This document shows positions 1 to 6,449 of a DNA stretch of 6,752 bases, piece after piece. The DNA is taken from assembly GCA_004555535.1 (NCBI GenBank), contig SFHU01000143.1:1-6752 (forward strand). Direction: 5' to 3'. This DNA comes from Clostridiales bacterium (lineage in GTDB: Bacteria > Bacillota > Clostridia > Christensenellales > Aristaeellaceae). The position numbers were made by a program, and so were the translations under genes. How positions within the stretch are numbered: the stretch's first letter is position 1; the number at the start of each line of letters is the position of its first letter. The notes beneath the pieces were generated by a model. The model saw only the letters and a program-made list of their open reading frames with translations. It had not been told where the DNA came from and made no database searches.

Positions 1-9
1 CAAACCTTT

Positions 10-44
10 ATTATTCAGTTTTTCGACGGACAAAACTGAATAAT
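10..44. repeat. 13-bp perfect inverted repeat upstream of the ANTAR gene
   Basis: ATTATTCAGTTTT (10-22) is the exact reverse complement of AAAACTGAATAAT (32-44), with a 9-nt spacer. It ends 42 bp upstream of the -35 box at 87. The arms are AT-rich and neither strand carries a clear T-run after the stem, so it is a weak terminator candidate. An operator for the downstream promoter, or the 3' end of an upstream gene's transcript, are both possible. The sequence alone does not decide between them. Confidence 0.6.
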
Positions 45-86
45 TGATAAAACTGCAAGAAATGGAAAATTTTTCGTCAATTCCAC

Positions 87-115
87 TTGAAAATGAGTCG
101 GTCGCTTGCTATAAT
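87..115 (+). promoter_or_regulatory. SigmaA-type promoter for the ANTAR gene
   Basis: TTGAAA (87-92) and TATAAT (110-115) are separated by exactly 17 bp, five of six and six of six matches to consensus. Transcription would start near 122, leaving a leader of about 54 nt before the ATG at 176. A start this far downstream also argues against the in-frame TTG at 44 as the real translation start. Confidence 0.85.
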
Positions 116-128
116 GTCGGGGTACACG

Positions 129-158
129 GCGGGGAGCATTGCAAGGCGGCTTTCCCGC
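129..158 (+). promoter_or_regulatory. Leader hairpin just upstream of the ribosome binding site
   Basis: GCGGGGAG (129-136) can pair with TTTCCCGC (151-158) through eight pairs, two of them G-U, around a 14-nt loop. The stem ends 5 nt before the GGAGG at 164-168. It could tune access of ribosomes to the start, but there is no T-run and no overlap with the binding site itself. A function is only a possibility. Confidence 0.3.
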
Positions 159-163
159 ACAAT

Positions 164-170
164 GGAGGAA
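164..170 (+). promoter_or_regulatory. Ribosome binding site that sets the ANTAR start
   Basis: GGAGGAA lies with GGAGG ending 7 nt before the ATG at 176, a normal distance. It chooses 176 over the in-frame ATG at 170, which overlaps it, and over the TTG at 44, which would lie upstream of the promoter. Confidence 0.8.
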
Positions 171-175
171 TGGGA

Positions 176-739
176 ATGTCTCAGGTTCAGGAGGAACGGC
201 TGGTCATTGCGGCGCCTCAGCACGTCGCCCAGAAGCTCTGCACGATTCTGGAAAACGTGAAAATTGAGACGGAGGTCTGCACCAGCGGGGAGGAAACGCT
301 CGCCCTGGCCAAGGAGGACGGCCTCATGCTGGTGACAACGTGGAAGCTGCCGGATATGACCGGCGCAGAGCTGGCGCAGAGGCTGGGCGAGGAGAGTGAT
401 GTGCTGATGATCGTCCCGCAGGATTTCAGCGGCGGGAGCGGGGCCAACGTGATGACGCTGAGCAACCCGATCAGCCAGGATGCCTTTGTGCAGGCCGTGC
501 GCGTGCTGGCGCACTGCCGCTCGAGGATGGGGGAGCTCCGCACCCGGGCGCAAAAGCTGGCGCGCACGCTGGAGGAGCGCAAGGTCATCGAGCGGGCCAA
601 GGGCAGGATGATGGATCAGCTGCACCTGAGCGAATCGGAGGCGCACTACCGCATGCAGAAGAAGAGCATGGACTCCGGGCGCAGGATTATCGACATCGCG
701 CGGGAGATTCTGGAGGCGGAGGAGATCATCGCGAGCTGA
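176..739 (+). CDS. ANTAR-domain antiterminator with degenerate receiver domain
   Basis: The 187-residue product has the length and two-part build of the ANTAR response regulators: an N-terminal receiver-like domain (about residues 6-112), a linking helix (about 115-130) and a C-terminal ANTAR RNA-binding domain (about 130-182, with LEERKVIERAKG, LSESEAHYRMQKKSM and the final helix RRIIDIAREIL). ANTAR proteins bind paired hexaloop hairpins in nascent mRNA and prevent termination, often in nitrogen-related genes of Clostridia. The receiver is atypical. The acidic pair is replaced by IAAP (11-14), the phosphoacceptor Asp is replaced by Thr55 in TTWKLPDMTG, and the conserved Lys before Pro is Asn97 (SNP). 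Control by phosphorylation is therefore unlikely. No histidine kinase is adjacent. The gene stands alone between its own promoter and terminator. Assignment to ANTAR is firm; the RNA target is not visible in this window. Confidence 0.9.
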   Translation: MSQVQEERLVIAAPQHVAQKLCTILENVKIETEVCTSGEETLALAKEDGLMLVTTWKLPDMTGAELAQRLGEESDVLMIVPQDFSGGSGANVMTLSNPISQDAFVQAVRVLAHCRSRMGELRTRAQKLARTLEERKVIERAKGRMMDQLHLSESEAHYRMQKKSMDSGRRIIDIAREILEAEEIIAS

Positions 740-760
740 GGCAAGGAGGAAAACAGAATC

Positions 761-794
761 AGCGCGGCCTGTTAAGATAAGGCCGCGCTTTTTT
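761..794 (+). terminator. Rho-independent terminator after the ANTAR gene
   Basis: AGCGCGGCCT (761-770) pairs perfectly with AGGCCGCGCT (780-789) around a 9-nt loop, and a run of six T (789-794) follows at once. It lies 21 nt after the TGA at 737-739 and separates the ANTAR gene from the downstream operon. Confidence 0.93.
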
Positions 795-898
795 GCGTTT
801 CGGGCAAGCTGAGCGCCGAAGCCGCTTTCGGCCTGAAGTATTGAAGAATTGAACAAAAAAGTGGCCGGATAGACATCCTGAATTATTTAAAAAATATA

Positions 899-927
899 TT
901 GAAATGCACATCATTCTGTGAAAGAAT
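899..927 (+). promoter_or_regulatory. Probable promoter of the surface-protein/ABC operon, with AT-rich upstream element
   Basis: TTGAAA (899-904) is followed after 17 bp by AAGAAT (922-927), a four of six match helped by a TG at the extended -10 position (919-920). The stretch 881-900 is almost pure A/T in an otherwise GC-rich region and could act as an UP element. Transcription would start near 934, giving a leader of about 48 nt. This is the best candidate in the 795-981 gap, but the -10 is imperfect. Confidence 0.55.
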
Positions 928-1161
928 GGGGCGGGTTCGCGCGTCTATATTCATGGAGAACCTTTACGGGAGGAAATGGTAATGAAGAGGAGAAGGGGAA
1001 CGGCGTGGCTGCTCTGCCTGGCGATGCTGCTGCCGTCGGCATGTGCGGCGGAAGCGACGCCGCCTGAGGCGGACAGGGAGCCGCCGGCCAATTCCATGGA
1101 CATAACGAAGGAAGAAGAGGAAAGGCTCCGGGAGCTGGTCCGGCAGGGGCTGGAGTCGCAG

Positions 1162-1263
1162 ACGCCCTCGTCAGAGCAGACGAAGACGCCCGCCGCGCAG
1201 GAGACGCCTTCGTCAGAGCAGACGCAGACGCCCGCTGCGCAGGAGACGCCCTCAGGCCAGGAG
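1162..1263 (+). repeat. 42-bp tandem repeat (14-residue linker repeat)
   Basis: Two consecutive 42-bp units (1162-1203 and 1204-1245) encode TPSSEQTKTPAAQE and TPSSEQTQTPAAQE. A partial third (1246-1263) encodes TPSGQE. The units differ at a few bases, so they are older than the near-identical 18-bp array downstream. The product is a flexible, uncharged linker between the N-terminal helix and the first folded domain. Confidence 0.85.
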
Positions 1264-1560
1264 GAGGGGTTTGCGCCCTCCGGCGAGGCCTGGGCGGAGC
1301 TGGCGGACGGCAGCAGGATCGACGGCAAGCTGCAGAGTGTGCTTGACCGCGTGCGCACAGGCGGCGGACGAGCGACGGTGTACCTGCTGACGACGGATGC
1401 CGTCGAGGTGAAGGGCCTGACAGAGGAGCTGCTCGCGCGCGTGACGTTCCTGCCGGACAGGACGGTCTTTCCGGGCGGCGCCTCGCGCTATGAGATTGTC
1501 CTGACCGAAGAGGGCGAGGACAGCGGCACCTGGATCGTCCAGGCGGCGCGCATCGCGGCG

Positions 1561-1731
1561 GAGGAGACGACGAAGCCGGAGGAGACATCGAAGCCCGAGG
1601 AGACGACGAAGCCGGAGGAGACGACGAAGCCGGAGGAGACGACGAAGCCGGAGGAGACGACAAAGCCCGAGGAGACGACGAAGCCGGAGGAGACGACGAA
1701 GCCGGAGGAGACGACGAAGCCGGAGGAGACA
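1561..1731 (+). repeat. 18-bp minisatellite encoding EETTKP hexapeptides
   Basis: Nine full 18-bp units run from 1561 to 1722, followed by a 9-bp partial unit to 1731. Seven units are identical (GAGGAGACGACGAAGCCG). Unit 2 (1579-1596) changes one Thr to Ser and ends in CCC, and unit 6 (1651-1668) has two silent changes. The product is a charged Pro/Thr/Glu/Lys linker like those that hold domains away from the wall in surface proteins. Since 18 is a multiple of three, gain or loss of whole units alters linker length without shifting the frame. Confidence 0.95.
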
Positions 1732-1738
1732 GCCGAGC
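1726..1738 (+). other. Frameshift site joining the two halves of the surface-protein gene
   Basis: Upstream of this stretch the coding frame is that of 982 (KPEET repeats). Downstream it is the +1 frame, reading QPSEPPETTSPPETT and then PPPEDTPAPTPAPE into the C-terminal domain. Removing a single base here (for example near 1729, giving EE-QPSEPPE) would fuse the halves into one continuous linker. One extra base, or two missing, explains the break. No classical slippery heptamer or downstream pseudoknot was seen. Confidence 0.75.
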
Positions 1739-1828
1739 GAGCCGCCGGAGACGACATCGCCCCCAGAGACGACACCGCCGCCGGAGGATACGCCCGCACC
1801 GACGCCCGCGCCGGAGCTTCATCTGACC

Positions 1829-2995
1829 GTGACGCCGGAGGGCTATACGCCGGGCAAGTGGATGACCGCCATGCCGACATTCAGCCTCTCGGGCATCGGG
1901 AAGGACGAGCGCGAGCGCTATGTCTACGGCGTGTTCATCTGCGATGAGCGGCTGATTCTGCTGGACGAGAACGCGCAGAGCTACACGCCCGATCAGGAGG
2001 GCCGGCTGAGCCTGCGCTTTGCGATTCTGGACATGATGGGCGACGTGGCGGCGCTCTCGCCGCAGTTTGACCTGATGATCGACACACAGCCGCCGCAGGG
2101 ACCCTACCTGACGGAGGCGGAATGGAGCAACCTGGCGGTGGTGGTCGACGTGAGCGACGAGGCCAGCGGGCTTGAGGCGATTTCCTTTGACTACGGCTAC
2201 ACCTGGGAGCCGTATGTGCCCTCGGAGACCGGCTATCTGCTCACGGGCCGCAAGGGCGAGGTCATCGACCAGCGGCAGATCGCCGTGCGCGACTTTGCCG
2301 GCCATGTTGCCTACAACGAGGAGGGCTTCGTCTTCGGGCAGAGCGCCTCATATGGCGGCGGGGGCGGCGGAGGCTCGGGCAAGCCGCCCGTTCGCCATGT
2401 GAAGGAGACGCTTGACTATTCGACCGCAAACTATAACGCGCTGGAGCTGCAGTTCCCGGAGGAGCCGATGGAGGCGCTGACGGCGGGCGGGGAGGCGCTG
2501 TCGCTGACGCTCGCGCGCGAGGAGGACGAGGGGCAGACGCCCGGGTGCTTCACGGCCCGGCTGACGACCTGGCTGCCGTCAAAGGGCGAGCAGCCGGACG
2601 CGCCCAACACGTTGGTGCTCGAGGCGCAGAGCGCGGACAGCGCGAACACCTGGAGCTTTTCGGGCGACGTCTACAAGCTGCTCTACAACAGCGGCGTGGA
2701 CTACCTCGTGCTCTGCAGCGGCGAATACATCACGGCGATTCCCACGGCGGGCTTTACCGGCGGCACGCAGTATGGAAAGCTCAAGGCGGGCGGCGTGTCG
2801 ACGCGCAAATTCGCCTATACGCTTTTGCAGGACGAGCCGCTGCGCGAGACGGCGCTCAGCGTGACCGTCGAGGGGGAGACGTATCTGCTCGAGGAGGACA
2901 CCGCCCGGCCGATGTACCGCTATGACGTGCTCATCGGCACGGCGGAAATGATGGAGGAGCCCTACGACTCCTTCTTCCCGAAGGAGGAAAGATGA
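1829..2995 (+). pseudogene. Secreted repeat-linked protein, C-terminal part (beta-sandwich domains)
   Basis: The natural reading frame enters from about 1730 as a Pro/Glu/Thr linker. The GTG at 1829 is only the first nominal start and lacks a well-placed ribosome binding site, so this is the 3' half of the gene that starts at 982. Counting from that GTG, residues about 1-90 form an Ig-like beta domain ending in IDTQPPQGPY, a junction typical of tandem bacterial Ig-like domains. Residues about 91-170 form a second one (VVVDVSDEASGLEAISF, IAVRDFAGHVA). A seven-glycine hinge (176-182) leads to a third beta-rich domain (about 190-388) of unknown family. No sortase motif or membrane anchor is seen at the C-terminus (PYDSFFPKEER), so retention at the surface would need a partner. 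The TGA overlaps the next gene's ATG by 4 nt, which supports translational coupling and a normally expressed full-length gene. Confidence 0.65.
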
Positions 2996-4071
2996 TGAGG
3001 AAGAGGATGATTGCCGCGCTGCTGGCATCTGCCTGTCTGCCCGCCTGCGCGCTGGGCGAGACGGTCTTTGGCGGCGAGGTGACGGCGGATTTCGCGCAGG
3101 TGATCGCCGCGCCCTACGGCGGCATCGTCGAGCAGGTCGCCGTGCGCGCCGGGGACAGCGTGAAGATCGGCGACCCGATTGCCGTCATCGAGACGAGCAA
3201 GACCTACGCGTTGACCGACGGCACGGTGTCCGGCGTGTTCGCCAGCGAGGGCGACAGCGCGGAGGGCATCAAGGAGCGCTACGGCGCGCTGGTGTACATC
3301 GAACCGATCAACCGCTATACGCTCACATGCAGCACAGAGAAGGCCTACAACTCCAGCGAGAACCGCTACATCCACATCGGCGAGACGGTCTATCTCTCCT
3401 GCACGAAGGACGGAAGCCACCATGGCCGCGGCATCGTGACCGCTGTGGACAAGGAGGACGAGAGTAAGTTCACCGTCGAGGTGACGGGCGGCGAATTCTA
3501 CATGGGCGAGAGCGTCGGCATCTTCCGCGATGTGGCCTACGCGACGGAATCGCGCATCGGGCGGGGCGACGTCGGCAGAACGGCGCCTGTCGCTGTCTCA
3601 GGCGAGGGCAGCGTGCTGCGCATGCATGTGCGCGCTGGGGACAAGGTCGAGCGCGGCGAGCTGCTCTTTGAGACGGTCAACGGCACGCTCGACGGCCTCT
3701 ATGCGCCGGACAAGCAGGTGGTCAGCGACACAGCGGGCGTCATCGCCAGCGTGGACGCGGGCAACGGCACGAGCGTCGAGAAGGGCGCGAAGATCGCGAC
3801 GATCTATCCCGAGGAGCGGATGCAGGTGCGCATGGAGATCTCTGAGGCGGATCTGCCGGATGTGAGCGTCGGCGGCAAGGCGAGCATCGAATTCAACTGG
3901 GACGCTGACAGCGGGAAGCGCTACGAGGGGACGATCGCCTCGATCTCCTACCTGAGCGAAAAGGCAGAGGAGGGCGCGGCCTCACAGGCGGCGAACTACG
4001 TCGCCTACATCGATTTTGAACCCGACGAGACCGTTCGCATCGGCATGACGGTTGTCGTCTATGTGCAGTGA
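2992..4071 (+). CDS. Secreted HlyD/RND-type adaptor with duplicated lipoyl and beta-barrel domains
   Basis: This 359-residue protein resembles the membrane fusion/periplasmic adaptor family, which links membrane transporters to outer components. It has a signal peptide (1-22) whose LPAC at 16-19 could be a weak lipobox. The domain order is: lipoyl/biotinyl-like (about 35-102, APYGGIVEQVAVRAGDSVKIGDP), beta-barrel-like (about 103-180), second lipoyl-like (about 196-273, SGEGSVLRMHVRAGDKVERGE, closing SDTAGVIASVDAGNGTSVEKG) and second beta-barrel (274-359, ending VRIGMTVVVYV). The segments between lipoyl half-motifs are only about 8-15 residues, so the long coiled-coil hairpin that contacts TolC-type channels is absent, as expected without an outer membrane. 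AAGGAGG (2981-2987) serves ATG 2992 or, with better spacing, ATG 2995. No ABC exporter or RND pump is adjacent; the next genes encode an importer. The fold call is good, but the exact role is unknown. Confidence 0.8.
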   Translation: MMRKRMIAALLASACLPACALGETVFGGEVTADFAQVIAAPYGGIVEQVAVRAGDSVKIGDPIAVIETSKTYALTDGTVSGVFASEGDSAEGIKERYGALVYIEPINRYTLTCSTEKAYNSSENRYIHIGETVYLSCTKDGSHHGRGIVTAVDKEDESKFTVEVTGGEFYMGESVGIFRDVAYATESRIGRGDVGRTAPVAVSGEGSVLRMHVRAGDKVERGELLFETVNGTLDGLYAPDKQVVSDTAGVIASVDAGNGTSVEKGAKIATIYPEERMQVRMEISEADLPDVSVGGKASIEFNWDADSGKRYEGTIASISYLSEKAEEGAASQAANYVAYIDFEPDETVRIGMTVVVYVQ

Positions 4072-4089
4072 CGCACGGAAAGGAAGCAC

Positions 4090-6435
4090 ATGAGTCAGGG
4101 AAAAAACAGGGGCTGGCTGTGCCGCGCTGCGGCGCTGGCAGCTGCGCTGATGATGCTGATGATGCCTTCGGCGCTGGCCGCGGGCAACAAGACCATCGCC
4201 GTACAGGGGCAAAACGGCTTTGACGACTACATCTCCAGCATGCTCGTCTGGGGCGACAGGCTGCTGATGACAAGCTGGGACAAGCTCTATTTCTGGTCGC
4301 CGGAGACGGACGAGCTCGTCGCGGTCGAGGGCTACGACGAGCTCCAAAGCATGCCCAACGGCGTACCGGATGAGAACGGCGTTTACACGCTGACGTTCGG
4401 GGAGGACGAGCTCGAGTTTGACGAGAGCGAGAGCCTCTCGCGCTACAGCACGATGATCCCGATAGATGGCAAGCTTTACAGTCTCTACGGCGTCTACGGG
4501 GAGGAAGGAAATACCCGTGCGCTGCTGCTTGAAATCGACATCGCCGAGGACGGCACACCCTCCTTTGTCGGCGCGATTGACCTGGGCGATGCGCTGACGG
4601 TGGATTACGGCGACGGCAGCTACGGCATGATGGATTTACAGAATCCCTGCTACGCGGATGGGCTGCTCTATGCGCTGAGCTACGGCGACAATGGGCGCGA
4701 GGTTCTGGTGCTCGACGTGCAGGCGGGAACGGTCGACACGCTGACGCTGGAGACCGATCTGGAGGTCAACGGCCTGGCGGCGTATGGCGAGGGACGCCTG
4801 CTGATGATCGCCGTCGATTACAGCGGCGACTACCCCGTGACCTCGCTGCTGGTCTACGACATCGCCGGGGAGACGCTCTCGGAGCTGGGCGTCGTGCCGA
4901 CGAAGGGCTACAGCTATCCGGGCGGCGTCGTCTTCGACGAGGCGCGCAGCATGCTGTATTATTCGGCGTCGGGCAGTGTCTGGCGCTGCCCGGTGACGGA
5001 GACGGGCCTCGGCGAGCCGGAGGAATTTGGCGACATGCCGCTGGAGGTGTACACCGATGCCGCCGCCGTGCTGCTGGGCGACCTGTATATCGTCTCGAGC
5101 TATGAGGGCGTGGTGGGGCGCGACGTGACGCTTGACAAGCTGCCGGAGCAGCGGCTGCGCATCGGAAACGGAAGCGGGAACGAGGAGATCCGCACGGCGT
5201 ATTATGCCTTTACGGACGCGCACCCGGAGTATCTGGTTTCCATCAGCAGCGTGGACAGCGGCGCTGTCCTCCAGGACATGATGAACCGCTCGGAAGAGAT
5301 CGATCTGTACACGTTCAGCAGTGATGATTTGGGCTTTCAGGCGCTGATGGAGCGCGGCTTCATGGCGGAGCTGGGCGGGAGCCAGACGCTGCGCGAGAGC
5401 GTGGAGGCGATGTATCCCGCGCTTCGCGATAACATGATGAAGGACGGCGAGCTCTACGCCGTGCCGATGGGCATCTGGTCGAGCTGCCTGACGCTCAACA
5501 CGCAGCTGCTGACGCAGAAGTTCGGCTTCACGCAGGAGGAGCTGCCTCAAAACTGGCTGGAGATGTTTGCCCTGCTTGCCGATCTGGCGGACGGGCGGAT
5601 GCAGGACGTGCCGGAGGCGTCGCTGCTGGATCCGGGCTACATCCGCGACGACGCGCGCCAGCAGGTCTTTGGCCTGATGCTCAACGATTACTTCCTCTGG
5701 CTGGAGGCGGACGAGGCGAACCTCGCGCGCGGCAGCGAGGTGCTCATCGGGCTGTGCGAGGCCTTTGAGCAGATCGACTGGGACGGCTTCGGCATGCCGG
5801 AGGAATACGACAGCGACGGCTCCTGGGAATACAACCCCGAAAACATCATCATGAGCACGACCTCCATCGACGTGGGGAGCTGGTATGAGGAATCGCAGAC
5901 GCCGACGCCGCTGGCCATCGAGGAGGGCGGGAAGCCGCTCATCGCCATGAGCGCGACGGTCGCGTTTGTCAACCCCTTCTCCAAACACCGCGAGGCGGCG
6001 ATCGAGTACCTTGAGACGGCCTACGGCCTGTTGAACCAGCGCACGCTGATGCAGATGGACCCGTCGATCAACGAGCCCATCGAAAACGAATACTACGAGG
6101 AGAGCCTTTCCTACTACGACCAGAGCATCGCGGAGATGGAAACGGCACTGGAGACGGCCGAGGACGAGGAAACCCGCGAGCAGCTGATGCAGAATCTGGA
6201 GGACATGAAGGGCTATCGTGAGGACTTCATCGAAAATGGCCGCTGGGATGTCTCGTCTGGGGACATTGAACGCTACCGCGCGGTGGCCGGGATGCTGACG
6301 CTGCAGCAGGAGTCCATCTGGGGCTCCGGCGCCTACACGCAGGTGCAGCAGTACCTCGACGGCGCTCTGAGCGCGCAGCAGCTGGCATCGGAGCTGGAAA
6401 AGACGCTGCAGATGCGCAGGCTCGAGGGCAACTGA
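4090..6435 (+). CDS. Extracellular solute-binding protein (family 1) with N-terminal propeller-like domain
   Basis: This 781-residue protein is far longer than the usual 400-450 residues of a sugar-binding protein. A signal peptide (1-30) ends in SALA-A; no lipobox Cys is seen, so membrane anchoring is unclear. Residues about 40-355 hold roughly six repeats of the beta-propeller type (e.g. MLVWGDRLLMTSWDKLYFWS at 51, YADGLLYALSYGDNG at 188, VLVLDVQAGTVDTL at 205, LLVYDIAGETLSEL at 253, VLLGDLYIVSSYEG at 327). Residues about 354-781 match SBP family 1: LRIGN, DLYTFSSDDLGFQALMERG (405-423), GELYAVPMGIWSSCLTLN (453-470), GGKPLIAMSATVAFVNPFSK (613-632) and the classical C-terminal YLDGALSAQQLASELEKTL (755-773). 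A charged helical insert sits at about 667-712. It lies 18 nt after the adaptor and 14 nt before a MalF-type permease, so it should supply that importer, probably with a sugar or oligosaccharide. AGGA at 4081-4084 is a modest ribosome binding site. Confidence 0.88.
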   Translation: MSQGKNRGWLCRAAALAAALMMLMMPSALAAGNKTIAVQGQNGFDDYISSMLVWGDRLLMTSWDKLYFWSPETDELVAVEGYDELQSMPNGVPDENGVYTLTFGEDELEFDESESLSRYSTMIPIDGKLYSLYGVYGEEGNTRALLLEIDIAEDGTPSFVGAIDLGDALTVDYGDGSYGMMDLQNPCYADGLLYALSYGDNGREVLVLDVQAGTVDTLTLETDLEVNGLAAYGEGRLLMIAVDYSGDYPVTSLLVYDIAGETLSELGVVPTKGYSYPGGVVFDEARSMLYYSASGSVWRCPVTETGLGEPEEFGDMPLEVYTDAAAVLLGDLYIVSSYEGVVGRDVTLDKLPEQRLRIGNGSGNEEIRTAYYAFTDAHPEYLVSISSVDSGAVLQDMMNRSEEIDLYTFSSDDLGFQALMERGFMAELGGSQTLRESVEAMYPALRDNMMKDGELYAVPMGIWSSCLTLNTQLLTQKFGFTQEELPQNWLEMFALLADLADGRMQDVPEASLLDPGYIRDDARQQVFGLMLNDYFLWLEADEANLARGSEVLIGLCEAFEQIDWDGFGMPEEYDSDGSWEYNPENIIMSTTSIDVGSWYEESQTPTPLAIEEGGKPLIAMSATVAFVNPFSKHREAAIEYLETAYGLLNQRTLMQMDPSINEPIENEYYEESLSYYDQSIAEMETALETAEDEETREQLMQNLEDMKGYREDFIENGRWDVSSGDIERYRAVAGMLTLQQESIWGSGAYTQVQQYLDGALSAQQLASELEKTLQMRRLEGN

Positions 6436-6449
6436 GGCCGGAGGCGGGC

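Larger units (their letters stand above)
982..1947 (+). pseudogene. Secreted repeat-linked protein, N-terminal part (frame broken near 1726-1738)
   Basis: I do not recognise a named family. The start at 982 (MKRRRG) is preferred because GGGAGG (968-973) ends 8 nt upstream. The in-frame ATG at 976 is only 2 nt from it. Residues 1-23 form a signal peptide (KRRR, a hydrophobic core, cleavage around SACAA). A charged helix follows (about 42-58), then a Thr/Pro/Gln/Ser linker with a 14-residue repeat (61-94), a small beta-rich domain (about 100-192) and nine EETTKP-type hexapeptides from 194. The reading frame remains open to 1947, but from about 1739 it gives an Arg/Ala/Gly/Asp-rich tail unlike a real domain. 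The +1 frame instead continues a Pro/Glu/Thr linker and a plausible beta domain. This is therefore the first part of a longer exported protein of about 670 residues, either broken in the strain or split by a sequence error. It is first in an apparent operon with the adaptor, binding protein and permease. Confidence 0.7.

Noticed and set aside
44..175. In-frame N-terminal extension of the ANTAR protein from a TTG at 44
   Set aside because: It would start upstream of the near-consensus promoter at 87-115, has no ribosome binding site, and its residues do not resemble a receiver domain. The ATG at 176 has GGAGG at a good distance.
743..760. Strong AAGGAGG (743-749) after the ANTAR stop, as if a small gene followed
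   Set aside because: No ATG, GTG or TTG lies at a usable distance and the terminator hairpin starts at 761. It may be a relic of a lost gene but codes nothing.
815..832. Six-bp hairpin with a six-nt loop (GCCGAA / TTCGGC), considered as an ANTAR target
   Set aside because: The known ANTAR motif needs two hairpins with A at loop position 1 and G at position 4. This single loop (GCCGCT) lacks the A, has no partner hairpin and no overlapping terminator.
1723..1745. Programmed ribosomal frameshift at the end of the repeats
   Set aside because: No slippery heptamer, in-frame stop at the shift site or internal ribosome binding site was seen, so a mutation or sequence error is the simpler explanation. 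It is kept only as a minor alternative.
1488..1880. Minus-strand open frame with SSGFVV repeats across the minisatellite
   Set aside because: It is the antisense shadow of the EETTKP array, with no ribosome binding site or promoter on that strand. The same holds for the other long minus-strand frames across 911-2305, 2962-3423 and 4636-6459.
1739..1947. The frame-1 tail after the repeats as a genuine C-terminal domain
   Set aside because: It is rich in Arg, Ala, Gly and Asp with no recognisable fold, while the +1 frame over the same bases continues the Pro/Glu/Thr linker and enters an Ig-like domain.
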